15,458 nucleotides of DNA from the NCBI GenBank assembly GCA_023437485.1, contig JAEZGB010000164.1:1-15458 (forward strand), in the 5' to 3' direction. Below the pieces are notes generated by a model that saw only the letters and a program-made list of their open reading frames with translations, had not been told where the DNA came from and made no database searches. Every line of letters begins with the position of its first letter. The stretch's first letter is position 1. The translations under genes and the position numbers were made by a program. This DNA comes from Bacteroidota bacterium (GTDB taxonomy: Bacteria > Bacteroidota > Bacteroidia > Flavobacteriales > Flavobacteriaceae). This document shows positions 1-6,748 of this stretch, one piece after another.

Positions 1-957
1 CGAGTGCGGCGTAGTCCCTAGGCTGGCCTGCGCCATAAACCGGGTATTGCCAAAAAGCTCATGCTGGTACAGGATTTTATCAACCACTTGTTGCGGGCTC
101 CCTACCATCAACGCGCCTTTCGGGCTCCGCAGGTACTCCATCTGGGCCCGGGTGTAAGCCGACCATCCACGATCCCGCCCTACACGGTCCATCATCGCAG
201 CATAATGCGGATAGAAAACATCGGCGGCCTTTTGCGAGTCTTCGCCCACGAACATGTGGTTGTTCACTCCAAATTGAGGGTTGGGATTGCCGTATTTGCG
301 GGCAGTTTCCCGATAAAGGTTCGCAAATGGGACGAATTGCTCCGGGTGCCCACCGATTATCGCCAGCATTAACGGAAGGCCCAGCGCGCCTGCCCGTACA
401 GCCGAAGCGGGTGTGCCTCCCGCGGCCAGCCAAATCGGGATTTCGGGCTGGTACGGCCTGGGATAAATGCCCAGGTTATGAATCGGGGAACGATGCTTTC
501 CGCTCCAGCTGACATATTCCGACTTGTTGATCCTGAGCAGCAGTTCGAGTTTTTCTGAAAACAACTCATCATAATGCTGAAGATCCTGCCCAAAAAGCGG
601 AAAAGACTCGATAAAGGAACCCCGGCCGGCAAAGATTTCGGCCCGTCCATTGGAAAGTTGGTCAACCGTTGCAAATTGCTGGAATACACGAACCGGATCG
701 TCCGAACTTAAAACAGTCACCGCACTGGACAACCTGATTTTCTTGGTCCGGACCGCGGCAGCGGCCAGGATAACAGCCGGAGCCGAAACCGCATAATCCC
801 TTCTGTGGTGCTCTCCCACTCCAAAAATGTCCAGCCCGAGTTCATCGGCAAGGACAATTTCTTCCAACAGGTTGGCAATTCTCTCATTGGCGCGGTTGCC
901 CCAATTACCCGATGGTTCGGGTTGCATGTCGGCAAATGTTAGCAGGCCGATTTCCAT
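1..957 (-). CDS. LLM-class flavin-dependent monooxygenase (luciferase-like), 3' end cut by window
   Basis: The reading frame is open without a stop from the ATG at 957 to the left edge (319 codons), so the C-terminus lies outside the window. The protein begins MEIGLLTFAD and carries landmarks of the bacterial luciferase-like family: GLDIFGVGEHHRRDYAV in the first 60 residues, SSAVTVLSSDDPVRVFQQFA, then SNGRAEIFAGRGSFIESFPL. Later come IPIWLAAGGTP and a C-terminal QHELFGNTRF segment. These resemble the Atu2307/SP_0267 group of LLM monooxygenases (usually about 330-350 residues), so only a few dozen residues are probably missing. Members are cytosolic and use reduced FMN and oxygen; the substrate of this group is unknown to me. 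It stands alone on this strand, divergent from the DUF1508 gene at 1056, with a promoter-like TATCTTTA 15 bases upstream. No signal peptide is seen. The family call is firm; the reaction is inferred. Confidence 0.9.
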   Translation of the reverse strand, partial: MEIGLLTFADMQPEPSGNWGNRANERIANLLEEIVLADELGLDIFGVGEHHRRDYAVSAPAVILAAAAVRTKKIRLSSAVTVLSSDDPVRVFQQFATVDQLSNGRAEIFAGRGSFIESFPLFGQDLQHYDELFSEKLELLLRINKSEYVSWSGKHRSPIHNLGIYPRPYQPEIPIWLAAGGTPASAVRAGALGLPLMLAIIGGHPEQFVPFANLYRETARKYGNPNPQFGVNNHMFVGEDSQKAADVFYPHYAAMMDRVGRDRGWSAYTRAQMEYLRSPKGALMVGSPQQVVDKILYQHELFGNTRFMAQASLGTTPHS

Positions 958-972
958 TATTCGCAATTTACC

Positions 973-980
973 TAAAGATA
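973..980 (-). promoter_or_regulatory. Putative -7 box (TATCTTTA) for the LLM monooxygenase
   Basis: On the minus strand TATCTTTA matches the Bacteroidota -7 consensus TAnnTTTG at all but the last base and ends 15 bases before the ATG at 957. No TTG element is visible at the expected distance upstream. Prediction from motif only. Confidence 0.4.
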
Positions 981-1002
981 CAAAGGTTTTGCAAGATGTT
1001 TT

Positions 1003-1031
1003 TTGGCGTTTTGATTAAAATATTATATTTA
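1003..1031 (+). promoter_or_regulatory. Putative Bacteroidota promoter for the first DUF1508 gene
   Basis: TTG at 1003-1005 is followed after 18 bases by TATATTTA at 1024-1031, close to the TTG-N19-21-TAnnTTTG consensus. The box ends 24 bases before the ATG at 1056. The surroundings are strongly AT-rich, unlike the neighbouring coding DNA. Confidence 0.4.
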
Positions 1032-1055
1032 CCTACACGTCTAAAAACCAATATC

Positions 1056-1388
1056 ATGGGCAAATTTGAAATCAAAAATCGCAGCAACGGTGAATTTCAG
1101 TTCAACCTGAAGGCCGGCAATGGTCAAATCATTCTTTCCAGCGAAGGGTATTCGGCTAAAGCTTCCTGCATGAGCGGGATTGAATCAGTGCGGAAAAACG
1201 CACAGGACGATGAACGCTTCGAAAGGGCAACTTCGGCCAATGGCAAGCATTATTTCAAACTCAAAGCCAGCAACGGCCAGATAATCGGATCGAGCGAAAT
1301 GTATGAAACCGCGGCCTCTCGTGACAACGGCATTGAATCAGTAAAAAGCAACGCCCCGGGCGCTTCCATCGACGACCAGACGCAATAA
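1056..1388 (+). CDS. YegP-like tandem DUF1508 protein
   Basis: 110 residues. Two copies of the DUF1508 unit are plain. The first spans about residues 4-49 (FEIKNRSNGEFQFNLKAGNG, then GIESVRKNA); the second spans about 56-100 (FERATSANGKHYFKLKASNG, then GIESVKSNA). The repeat core is NG-x-F/Y-x-F-x-LKA-x-NGQII-x-SS. The family includes E. coli YegP; it is small, soluble and of unclear biochemical role. The ATG at 1056 is chosen because it gives the family's usual MGKFEI start and sits below an AT-rich promoter-like stretch; the frame stays open further upstream without a family match. The tail after residue 100 is polar and probably disordered. It is monocistronic: the next gene is 168 bases away and has its own promoter motif. 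A second, much more diverged DUF1508 gene lies at 5315. The family call is secure; the function is unknown. Confidence 0.92.
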   Translation: MGKFEIKNRSNGEFQFNLKAGNGQIILSSEGYSAKASCMSGIESVRKNAQDDERFERATSANGKHYFKLKASNGQIIGSSEMYETAASRDNGIESVKSNAPGASIDDQTQ

Positions 1389-1510
1389 GGCATTCGGCCG
1401 GCGCTATCTCTCATTATTTTTTTAGTAATCTGCTCCGGCGGGCGTGAATTTCATTTTCACAATAGCCTTAAAATTAACTTTTGGGCGCTGGATTATCGCA
1501 TTATTCCCCG

Positions 1511-1540
1511 TTGTTCTAACACGGGCGTTGCTTATATTCG
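1511..1540 (+). promoter_or_regulatory. Putative promoter of the lipoprotein/deacetylase pair
   Basis: TTG at 1511-1513, a 19-base spacer, then TATATTCG at 1533-1540 fits TTG-N19-21-TAnnTTTG with one mismatch. The box ends 16 bases before the ATG at 1557, the same distance seen for several other genes here. Confidence 0.5.
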
Positions 1541-1556
1541 CAAAAACGAACTTTCT

Positions 1557-2564
1557 ATGCTGCGCCCCATATTGTTATTAACCACCTGCGCCCTGACACT
1601 GTTTACCTCATGTCAGGACAAGGCACACTCTGAAACGCGGTCCATGCCCGCCGAGGTAATTGTTCCCAAAAAACCGGACACCGAAATTGACTTTGAAGCT
1701 GATTATGACCGGCGGATGCAGGCATTATTGGAAACCGACAGCCTTGGCCGTTGGAAAGATGTCAGGGGTCCTTATCCCTTAAAAGGCGCGGTGCTTCCGT
1801 ACAAGAGAGTCATCGCCTTTTACGGCAACCTATTTTCAAAGCGGATGGGAATATTGGGGGAGCTTCCCAAACAGCAGATGCTTGACAAACTTCGCGAGGA
1901 AAACCTCAGATGGGCCAAGGCCGACAGCACAATTCCCACAATCCCGGCGCTGCACTACGTCGCCATTACCGCCCAGGGCAAACCCGGCAAACAGAACATG
2001 TACCGCCAACGAATGCCGCACAAACAAATTGACACAATCATATCCTGGGCGAGATCGATTGACGGGATCGCTTTCCTTGACATCCAGATTGGCCACAGCA
2101 CCTTGCCCCAGGAAGTTTCCTCCTTATCGAAATTCCTGAAAAACCCCGATGTTCACCTTGGAATCGATCCGGAATTCGCGATGAAGGACGGAATTGTTCC
2201 CGGTCGCAAGATCGGAACCTTGTCTGCCGCCGAGATCAACACCGTGATTGATACGTTGCAGCGCATTGTTAAGGAAAACAACCTGCCCCCAAAAATTCTG
2301 GTTATCCACCGCTTTACCCAGGGCATGGTGACCGAGTCGCAGAATATCAAGGTGTGCCCTGAGGTCCAGGTGGTGATGCATATGGACGGATGGGGCGGAA
2401 AAGCACTCAAGCGATCGTCATACCGGATGGCAGTTTACCGGGAACCCGTTCAGTTCGCGGGATTCAAGCTGTTTTATAAACACGACACACGTTCCGGTGG
2501 AATGATGAGTCCTGACGAAATTTTGCGCCTCACGCCCAAACCGGTTTATATCCAGTATCAGTAA
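1557..2564 (+). CDS. Uncharacterised exported lipoprotein, possibly a barrel-type glycan-acting protein
   Basis: 335 residues. The N-terminus is a lipoprotein signal peptide: hydrophobic residues 4-16, then a lipobox LFTSC with the acylated Cys at 19. The next residues, QDKA, include charges, as in the Bacteroidota signal that sends lipoproteins to the cell surface. The mature part starts a conserved-looking core with VIAFYGNLFSKRMGILGE. Further blocks are IPALHYVAITA, GIAFLDIQIGHS, VHLGIDPEFAMKDG, PPKILVIHRFTQGMV, VVMHMDGWGG and a final PKPVYIQYQ. Alternating strand-like and helix-like blocks with Asp, His and Glu at block ends suggest a TIM-barrel-type fold; this is inference. I recall similar uncharacterised proteins in Actinobacteria but no established activity. 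The stop overlaps the start of the deacetylase by one base, so the two are almost certainly cotranslated. A role in surface or cell-wall glycan turnover is a guess from that partner. Confidence 0.8.
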   Translation: MLRPILLLTTCALTLFTSCQDKAHSETRSMPAEVIVPKKPDTEIDFEADYDRRMQALLETDSLGRWKDVRGPYPLKGAVLPYKRVIAFYGNLFSKRMGILGELPKQQMLDKLREENLRWAKADSTIPTIPALHYVAITAQGKPGKQNMYRQRMPHKQIDTIISWARSIDGIAFLDIQIGHSTLPQEVSSLSKFLKNPDVHLGIDPEFAMKDGIVPGRKIGTLSAAEINTVIDTLQRIVKENNLPPKILVIHRFTQGMVTESQNIKVCPEVQVVMHMDGWGGKALKRSSYRMAVYREPVQFAGFKLFYKHDTRSGGMMSPDEILRLTPKPVYIQYQ

Positions 2565-3370
2565 TGAAGAAAATGCTTCTGTTATTGACGGGCCTTTTGT
2601 TGACAGCCTGCACTGAAAAAAAAGAGCCCGGCGAGGCAATTTCAATTGCAAGGCCCAAGGATTCGGTGGCACTGCCAGTGGCCGGCGTCAAGGGTTTTGA
2701 AGGTGACAAGGTCCCTGTGCTCTGTTATCATGCCATCCGCGAGGTCTTGCCTACCGATGGCCCCGATCAAAAGGCCTACAGCGTTTCGCCCGGTAATTTT
2801 GCCGCCCAGATGAGGGCCCTTGCTGAAAATGGCTATACCACCGTTTCGCCCGAGGACCTTCGCCTGTATCTGACCAAAAAGACGCCGCTTCCCGAAAAAC
2901 CTATTGTGATCACTTTTGACGATGGCCGTAAAGACCAGTTCAGCATTGCGGCACCAGAAATGGAAAAACACGGATTCAAGGGCGTTTTTTATATCATGAC
3001 CGTTTCACTCGGCCGAAAGAATTATATGGCGAAAGCCGACGTAAAAACCCTTTCCGATAAAGGCCACACCATTGGGCTTCACACCTGGGATCATCATAAA
3101 GTGACCGGTTACAAAGGCGATGACTGGGAAATCCAGATTGAAAAGCCCAAAAAGATGCTTGAGGCACTTATTGAAAAGGAAGTCAATAGCTTCGCCTATC
3201 CCTACGGCGTGTGGAATATTGCCGCAGCTGATTCATTAAAAAATCGCGGCTTTAATACCGCCTTTATTTTTTACGGCAAACAGGACCCATCCCGCCCGAT
3301 GTACACGCTGGAACGCATTAACGGACCAAACCTTTCAGATATGGCGAAGTTTCTTGAAAGGATTAAATAA
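2564..3370 (+). CDS. Polysaccharide deacetylase (NodB-type, CE4) lipoprotein
   Basis: 268 residues. A signal peptide ends in the lipobox LLTAC (Cys16), so the protein is probably membrane-anchored outside the cytoplasm. The NodB homology domain runs from VPVLCYHAIRE (50-60) to the end. Motif 1 is TFDDG at 117-121, holding the catalytic-base and metal-binding aspartates. Motif 2 is HTWDH at 173-177, with the two metal-binding histidines. Motif 3 is AYPYG at 211-215, with Ala where many members have Arg. Enzymes of this kind remove N- or O-acetyl groups from sugars in peptidoglycan, poly-N-acetylglucosamine or other surface glycans. VPVLCYHAI with a long insert before TFDDG recalls the IcaB/PgaB branch, but the substrate cannot be read from sequence. 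It starts inside the stop codon of the upstream lipoprotein gene (TAATG), so the two form an operon. No terminator is obvious behind it. Confidence 0.93.
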   Translation: MKKMLLLLTGLLLTACTEKKEPGEAISIARPKDSVALPVAGVKGFEGDKVPVLCYHAIREVLPTDGPDQKAYSVSPGNFAAQMRALAENGYTTVSPEDLRLYLTKKTPLPEKPIVITFDDGRKDQFSIAAPEMEKHGFKGVFYIMTVSLGRKNYMAKADVKTLSDKGHTIGLHTWDHHKVTGYKGDDWEIQIEKPKKMLEALIEKEVNSFAYPYGVWNIAAADSLKNRGFNTAFIFYGKQDPSRPMYTLERINGPNLSDMAKFLERIK

Positions 3371-3380
3371 AAGGGGGCAG

Positions 3381-3401
3381 CAGTCGTCAGTCGTCAGTTG
3401 G
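3381..3401 (-). repeat. Short heptamer repeat, three units (reverse orientation of the 5701 array)
   Basis: CAGTCGT, CAGTCGT, CAGTTGG in direct succession, ten bases after the deacetylase stop. On the minus strand this reads CTGACGA-type units, the same as in the arrays at 5701-5763 and 11264-11305, so it is a short reverse-oriented member of the same dispersed family. The downstream stretch to 3500 contains no gene. Confidence 0.7.
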
Positions 3402-3500
3402 AATTCGTTCAACCCGGGTGTTGGCAGTTGGTTGGCAAGCAGTCTGCATTCGGCTGGTAGCGTGGGCCGATTATGCCTTGACATTCGTGCATCGATAGTC

Positions 3501-3531
3501 AAAAAAAAACCGCCCGAATTGCTTCGGACGG
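3501..3531 (-). terminator. Rho-independent terminator of the T9SS protein gene
   Basis: Read on the minus strand, CCGTCCGAA pairs with TTCGGGCGG around a GCAA loop (one T-G wobble) and is followed by nine T. It lies 31 bases past the stop codon at 3563. This is the clearest terminator in the window. Confidence 0.88.
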
Positions 3532-3562
3532 CTTCTTAGAGATTAAATCCCTTTACAATCGA

Positions 3563-5086
3563 TTATTTTTTAATCACTTTTACAGTGTTCATTTGGTTTG
3601 CTGAAAATACCTTTACCAGGTAAGTGCCGGCGTTTACTCCTGAAAGATTCACCTGGGCCGATGCAGCATTAACATTTTGTGAAAGCACAAGCTGGCCGAT
3701 CATGTTGTAAACCTCAACCTTTGAAATGTCCTGGCTGTAGTTCAGGTTTAGCACATCTGACACCGGGTTGGGGAAATACCTGAAGCTGGCCGCGTCAAGT
3801 GATGGTGTGCTTAAGGCTCCGTCAATGGTAATGTCATCGAGGTTCAATCCGCGTGCCCACTCTGACGTGCCCATGAAGCCCACATAATAAGTGCTCGATG
3901 GATTCGGCAAATCAAGGGTTACCTCGGTCCACTGCGTCATCTCGTCAGTGTATTCGCCAAGAAGGGTCCACTCACCGGTTGCGCTGGTGCGATAAAATAC
4001 GCGAAGTTCATCAACATCGCCAAACCAATTAACATTGGCGTAGTAAAAGGTAAGCTGTGGATTGGTCATGTTGGCAAGGTCAAGCGGAGGTGATATCAGG
4101 ATAGCCTCATCGCCCATGTTGTCGGTACGGAATTCGGCCATTCCCGATCCGGTACGCGGGGTAATCGAGCCGTTACCGTTAGCCGAAACCACTTCCCAGT
4201 CATAATCGCCTGAAAGTGTTTCATTTGACCAGCAGGCAGGTAGCCCGGTTGATTCAAATCCCTGGAAATAAGGGAAGGTGGTAACCGCATCACAAAGCGT
4301 GCTGAAGGTCACGGGGCCTACCCATTCGCTGATGTCAGTGTCGTTGCAATGAGCGCGGATGTACAGGTCATACGTGGTGGAAGCTGATAGCCCCTCCAAC
4401 GTGAACGGGTCAACGGCCGAATCAAATGTGCCTTCGCCCTGGGTAAATCCTGCCGGGCCATATTCAATTTCAAATGTCCCTTCGGTGGCCGCCCAGGATA
4501 CAAATGCCGAGTTTGTCTCTATCTGGCTTACCGTCACATTGGTAGGCGCCGGACAGGCCGGAAGTGCGGTAACCTCAACATTTTCAAGATCAAAGGCAAA
4601 CTTGTCAAATGTCTGTGAATGAAACGCAATGTAGATGGTCTGACCCACGTAGTTAGACAAATCATAAGTGTAATTGTGGTAAGTCGGCCCACTTGGCGGT
4701 GCAATGACGGCCTCAAGCGTGGTGGTGAAATCAGCAGCGGCTACACCTGTTGTTGAAAGCTTCAGGCTGATTTGCTCAGGATAAAGCGGGTCACGGCTGC
4801 GGGCGTGGAATGACAGGAAATCTGAAACTCCCTGAGTAACCGTGATGGCGGGCGTGATTAGGTAATCATTGTGCGCGGCGGCAGAACTGTACATGATCGT
4901 GGCCGAATTGGTTCCGCTCAGGGTGGTAAGCGTTCCCGTGTAGGTTACGATCTGCCAGGTGTTAGCACTTCCGTTGTTGATAACGGTCCATCCGGCGGGA
5001 ATGGTTGATCCGCCGTCAAAATTTTGCATAAACTGTCCGTAACCAAATACAGGCAGAGCAAGGGCGAGTAAAAGTAGTTTTTTCAT
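3563..5086 (-). CDS. Secreted multidomain protein with T9SS type A sorting domain (adhesin-like)
   Basis: 507 residues from the ATG at 5086, chosen because it opens a standard signal peptide (MKKLLLLALALPVFGYGQ, cleavage likely after residue 18); an in-frame start at 5242 would bury it. Domains in order: a choice-of-anchor J / cleaved-adhesin-like beta sandwich at about 19-175 (NFDGGSTIPAGW, NDYLITPAI, FAFDLENVEV); a fibronectin type III-like domain at about 178-264 (PTNVTVSQIETNSAFVSW to WVGPVTFST); a second MAM/anchor-J-like domain at about 272-423 (GFESTGLPACW, LNLDDITIDG); and the C-terminal sorting domain at about 434-507 (FRYFPNPVSDVLNL, NMIGQLV, GTYLVKV, ending KVIKK). The last marks export by the Por/type IX machinery and anchoring or release at the surface. 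No catalytic domain is seen, so binding or adhesion is the likeliest role. It is monocistronic, with its own terminator. Confidence 0.93.
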   Translation of the reverse strand: MKKLLLLALALPVFGYGQFMQNFDGGSTIPAGWTVINNGSANTWQIVTYTGTLTTLSGTNSATIMYSSAAAHNDYLITPAITVTQGVSDFLSFHARSRDPLYPEQISLKLSTTGVAAADFTTTLEAVIAPPSGPTYHNYTYDLSNYVGQTIYIAFHSQTFDKFAFDLENVEVTALPACPAPTNVTVSQIETNSAFVSWAATEGTFEIEYGPAGFTQGEGTFDSAVDPFTLEGLSASTTYDLYIRAHCNDTDISEWVGPVTFSTLCDAVTTFPYFQGFESTGLPACWSNETLSGDYDWEVVSANGNGSITPRTGSGMAEFRTDNMGDEAILISPPLDLANMTNPQLTFYYANVNWFGDVDELRVFYRTSATGEWTLLGEYTDEMTQWTEVTLDLPNPSSTYYVGFMGTSEWARGLNLDDITIDGALSTPSLDAASFRYFPNPVSDVLNLNYSQDISKVEVYNMIGQLVLSQNVNAASAQVNLSGVNAGTYLVKVFSANQMNTVKVIKK

Positions 5087-5301
5087 CAATAAAAATGGTA
5101 AATAGATTAGGCCGCAATATATAGGTTCGCCCATAAAAATCCTACAATTTGTCATGGTGAACCGTGTTAAAGTTGTAACGGGTTGACAATCAGATTCAAT
5201 AGTAATAATTGCGATTGAGAAGCCGTGGTATTGCCTTGTCATTCACCGCGAACTATTGATAACTCCGCGATTTTTCAACATTCCCCTTTGGCCCGGATCG
5301 G

Positions 5302-5309
5302 TACTTTTG
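5302..5309 (+). promoter_or_regulatory. TAnnTTTG box (TACTTTTG) only five bases before the second DUF1508 start
   Basis: TACTTTTG is a perfect match to the -7 consensus. It ends at 5309 and the ATG is at 5315. If transcription begins about five bases after the box, as is usual, the mRNA would have almost no leader. No TTG is seen at the expected upstream spacing. Confidence 0.55.
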
Positions 5310-5314
5310 CGGCC

Positions 5315-5671
5315 ATGGGTACCTTTGTCATCAGCACCAAATCCAGCGGCGAATTCAAATTTGCCTATGCCGCCCGTCGCGGGAAAACCATTCTTACCAG
5401 CATTGGATGTCGTGACAAGGCTGACTGTCAGAAGATCATGGATGCTTTTCAGGTTGATATTTCGCAGTTCACCATCAGCAAAATCCGCCAGGGGTCAGGC
5501 AAACACTTTTTCCGGGTCTCAAAAGACGGGCTTGTCCTGGCCAACAGCCGCAAGTTCACTACTGAACTGCTCATGCTTAAAGGTTTGAACGATTTCCAAA
5601 ACACCGTCGCCACCGCCGAGACGCTTGATTTTTCCAATGAGATAGATGTGTTTGGGTTAGAGCAGCTGTAA
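5315..5671 (+). CDS. Divergent DUF1508 (YegP-like) protein
   Basis: 118 residues from the ATG at 5315, which gives the expected family start MGTFVIST; the frame is open further upstream to 5225 but that part has no family features and overlaps the promoter box. The first DUF1508 unit is at about residues 4-45 (FVISTKSSGEFKFAYAARRG, then ILTS). The second is at about 52-97 (FTISKIRQGSGKHFFRVSKD, then LANSRKFTTELLMLKG). Both have drifted well away from the NGQII core of the copy at 1056. A flavobacterial subgroup with this RKFTTELL signature is familiar to me. It is probably soluble and cytoplasmic, with unknown function. It converges with the DUF808 gene; a heptamer repeat array fills nearly the whole 92-base gap between the two stops. 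The tail (DFSNEIDVFGLEQL) is acidic. Confidence 0.85.
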   Translation: MGTFVISTKSSGEFKFAYAARRGKTILTSIGCRDKADCQKIMDAFQVDISQFTISKIRQGSGKHFFRVSKDGLVLANSRKFTTELLMLKGLNDFQNTVATAETLDFSNEIDVFGLEQL

Positions 5672-5700
5672 GTTGTGGGTTTTGAGTCTGATGACGACGA

Positions 5701-5763
5701 CTGACAACTGACGACTGACGACTGACAACTGACGACTAACAACTGACAACTGACAACTGACAA
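5701..5763 (+). repeat. Heptamer tandem array, nine CTGACAA/CTGACGA units
   Basis: Nine exact 7-base steps: CTGACAA, CTGACGA, CTGACGA, CTGACAA, CTGACGA, CTAACAA, then three CTGACAA. The array stops at 5763, directly against the stop codon of the DUF808 gene (5764-5766), and starts 29 bases past the DUF1508 stop. A period of seven cannot keep a reading frame, and short ORFs through it are artefacts. Related units occur at 3381 and 11232-11408. Confidence 0.95.
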
Positions 5764-6618
5764 CTACTTCCCCACCAACTTCTTCACCGCGATCACCACG
5801 CCGGCCAATACAGCCCCCACCACCAGACCAATGAGAAATTCCCTGAGCACGGCCGGCCATTCGGGCAGAACGTAATGCAGAAAATCAATGTTATGGGCAA
5901 AAATCCCCCCTGCCACAAGCAGAAGTGCAATCGTGCCCACAACGGCAAGGGTCTTAATGATAACTGGCAATGATTTGACCAGGAAATTTCCAAGAGAGTA
6001 ACGGAACCCCATTGACGGATCGCGCTTCATCAGGCTCAGTCCGGCGTCATCCATCCTTACGATGAGCGCCACGATCCCGTAAACGCCCACGGTTGCCAGT
6101 ATCGCTACAACCGATACGGTCAGGATCTGTATCGTCTGGCTTCTGTCCAGTACACTGCCCAGCGCAATGATGACAATTTCGACCGAGAGGATAAAATCGG
6201 TGGTGATGGCCGACTTGATTTTGGTTTTCTCAAGATAAGGATCTTCCTGAATCTCTTCAATTACTTCGTGGCCCGACTTTTTTCGGTGGAACAAAAACTC
6301 CACTATTTTTTCGGCGCCCTCATAGGCCAGGTACAGACCGCCTGCGACAAGGATAAAATTAATCGCAACCGGAAAGAACGCATTGAGCAATAGTGCGACA
6401 GGGACAATGATGATTTTGTTGACGAACGACCCTTTGGTAATAGCCCACAGCACGGGAATTTCCCGCGACGAAAGGAATCCGGTAGCTTTCTCGGCGTTAA
6501 CCGCAAGGTCATCACCCAATATGCCGGCCGTCTTTTTGGTGGCAAGCTTTGCCGTTACGGCCACATCGTCCATTAGCGCGGCAATATCATCAAGGACTGC
6601 GAAAAAACCTGAAGCCAT
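5764..6618 (-). CDS. yedI: DUF808 / YedI family inner-membrane protein
   Basis: 284 residues from the ATG at 6618 (MASGFFAVLDDIAALMDDVA, a nearly invariant opening of this family); an earlier in-frame start at 6717 adds an unrelated tail. The amphipathic N-terminal part (VTAKLATKKTAGILGDDLAV) is followed by GFLSSREIPVLWAITKGSF. Membrane segments are at about 70-102 (probably two), 141-156, 165-187, 222-242 and 260-279. E. coli YedI is of similar size (about 305 residues). The family's molecular function is unknown. A cytoplasmic loop at about 110-138 is highly charged. It is divergent from the nuclease gene and convergent with DUF1508; the gene is single. The identification rests on the N-terminal signature and overall topology and is firm; the role is not known. 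Confidence 0.92.
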   Translation of the reverse strand: MASGFFAVLDDIAALMDDVAVTAKLATKKTAGILGDDLAVNAEKATGFLSSREIPVLWAITKGSFVNKIIIVPVALLLNAFFPVAINFILVAGGLYLAYEGAEKIVEFLFHRKKSGHEVIEEIQEDPYLEKTKIKSAITTDFILSVEIVIIALGSVLDRSQTIQILTVSVVAILATVGVYGIVALIVRMDDAGLSLMKRDPSMGFRYSLGNFLVKSLPVIIKTLAVVGTIALLLVAGGIFAHNIDFLHYVLPEWPAVLREFLIGLVVGAVLAGVVIAVKKLVGK

Positions 6619-6636
6619 AAAATCATTTTGGTCGGG

Positions 6637-6644
6637 TAAAAATA
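6637..6644 (-). promoter_or_regulatory. Weak -7 box (TATTTTTA) upstream of DUF808
   Basis: On the minus strand TATTTTTA matches TAnnTTTG except at the last base and ends 18 bases before the ATG at 6618. A TTG lies 16 bases upstream, shorter than the usual spacing. Low-confidence motif call. Confidence 0.3.
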
Positions 6645-6748
6645 GAGATAATACTCTATCCAATTTTACGGTATTGCCGGCGAAAATTCTACAATTACAA
6701 ACCCCTTGCCGGCGCAAAAAGTTATCTTGCGTCGCAAATCACCAGGCA

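Noticed and set aside
80..935. Several minus-strand ORFs in other frames over 80-935
   Set aside because: They are out-of-frame shadows of the flavin monooxygenase, whose true frame runs uninterrupted from 957 to the window edge.
1444..1460. GTGAA...TTCAC hairpin after the first DUF1508 gene as terminator
   Set aside because: Only five base pairs, AT-rich, with no T-run; too weak to call.
3354..3539. 61-codon plus-strand ORF after the deacetylase
   Set aside because: It starts inside the deacetylase gene and runs through a repeat and the terminator hairpin of the opposite strand; composition is not protein-like.
5087..5242. 52-residue N-terminal extension of the T9SS protein
   Set aside because: The signal peptide begins at the ATG at 5086; the extension would place it internally.
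5701..5763. Heptamer array as a CRISPR array
   Set aside because: Units are seven bases with no spacers; no cas genes nearby.
5449..5860. Minus-strand ORFs rich in SVVSCQL-like residues across the heptamer array
   Set aside because: They are the seven-base repeat read through in three frames; no start signal, family match or codon bias, and they overlap real genes.
6383..6748. Long upstream extension of the nuclease frame
   Set aside because: It is antisense to the DUF808 gene, lacks homology, and would bury the signal peptide.
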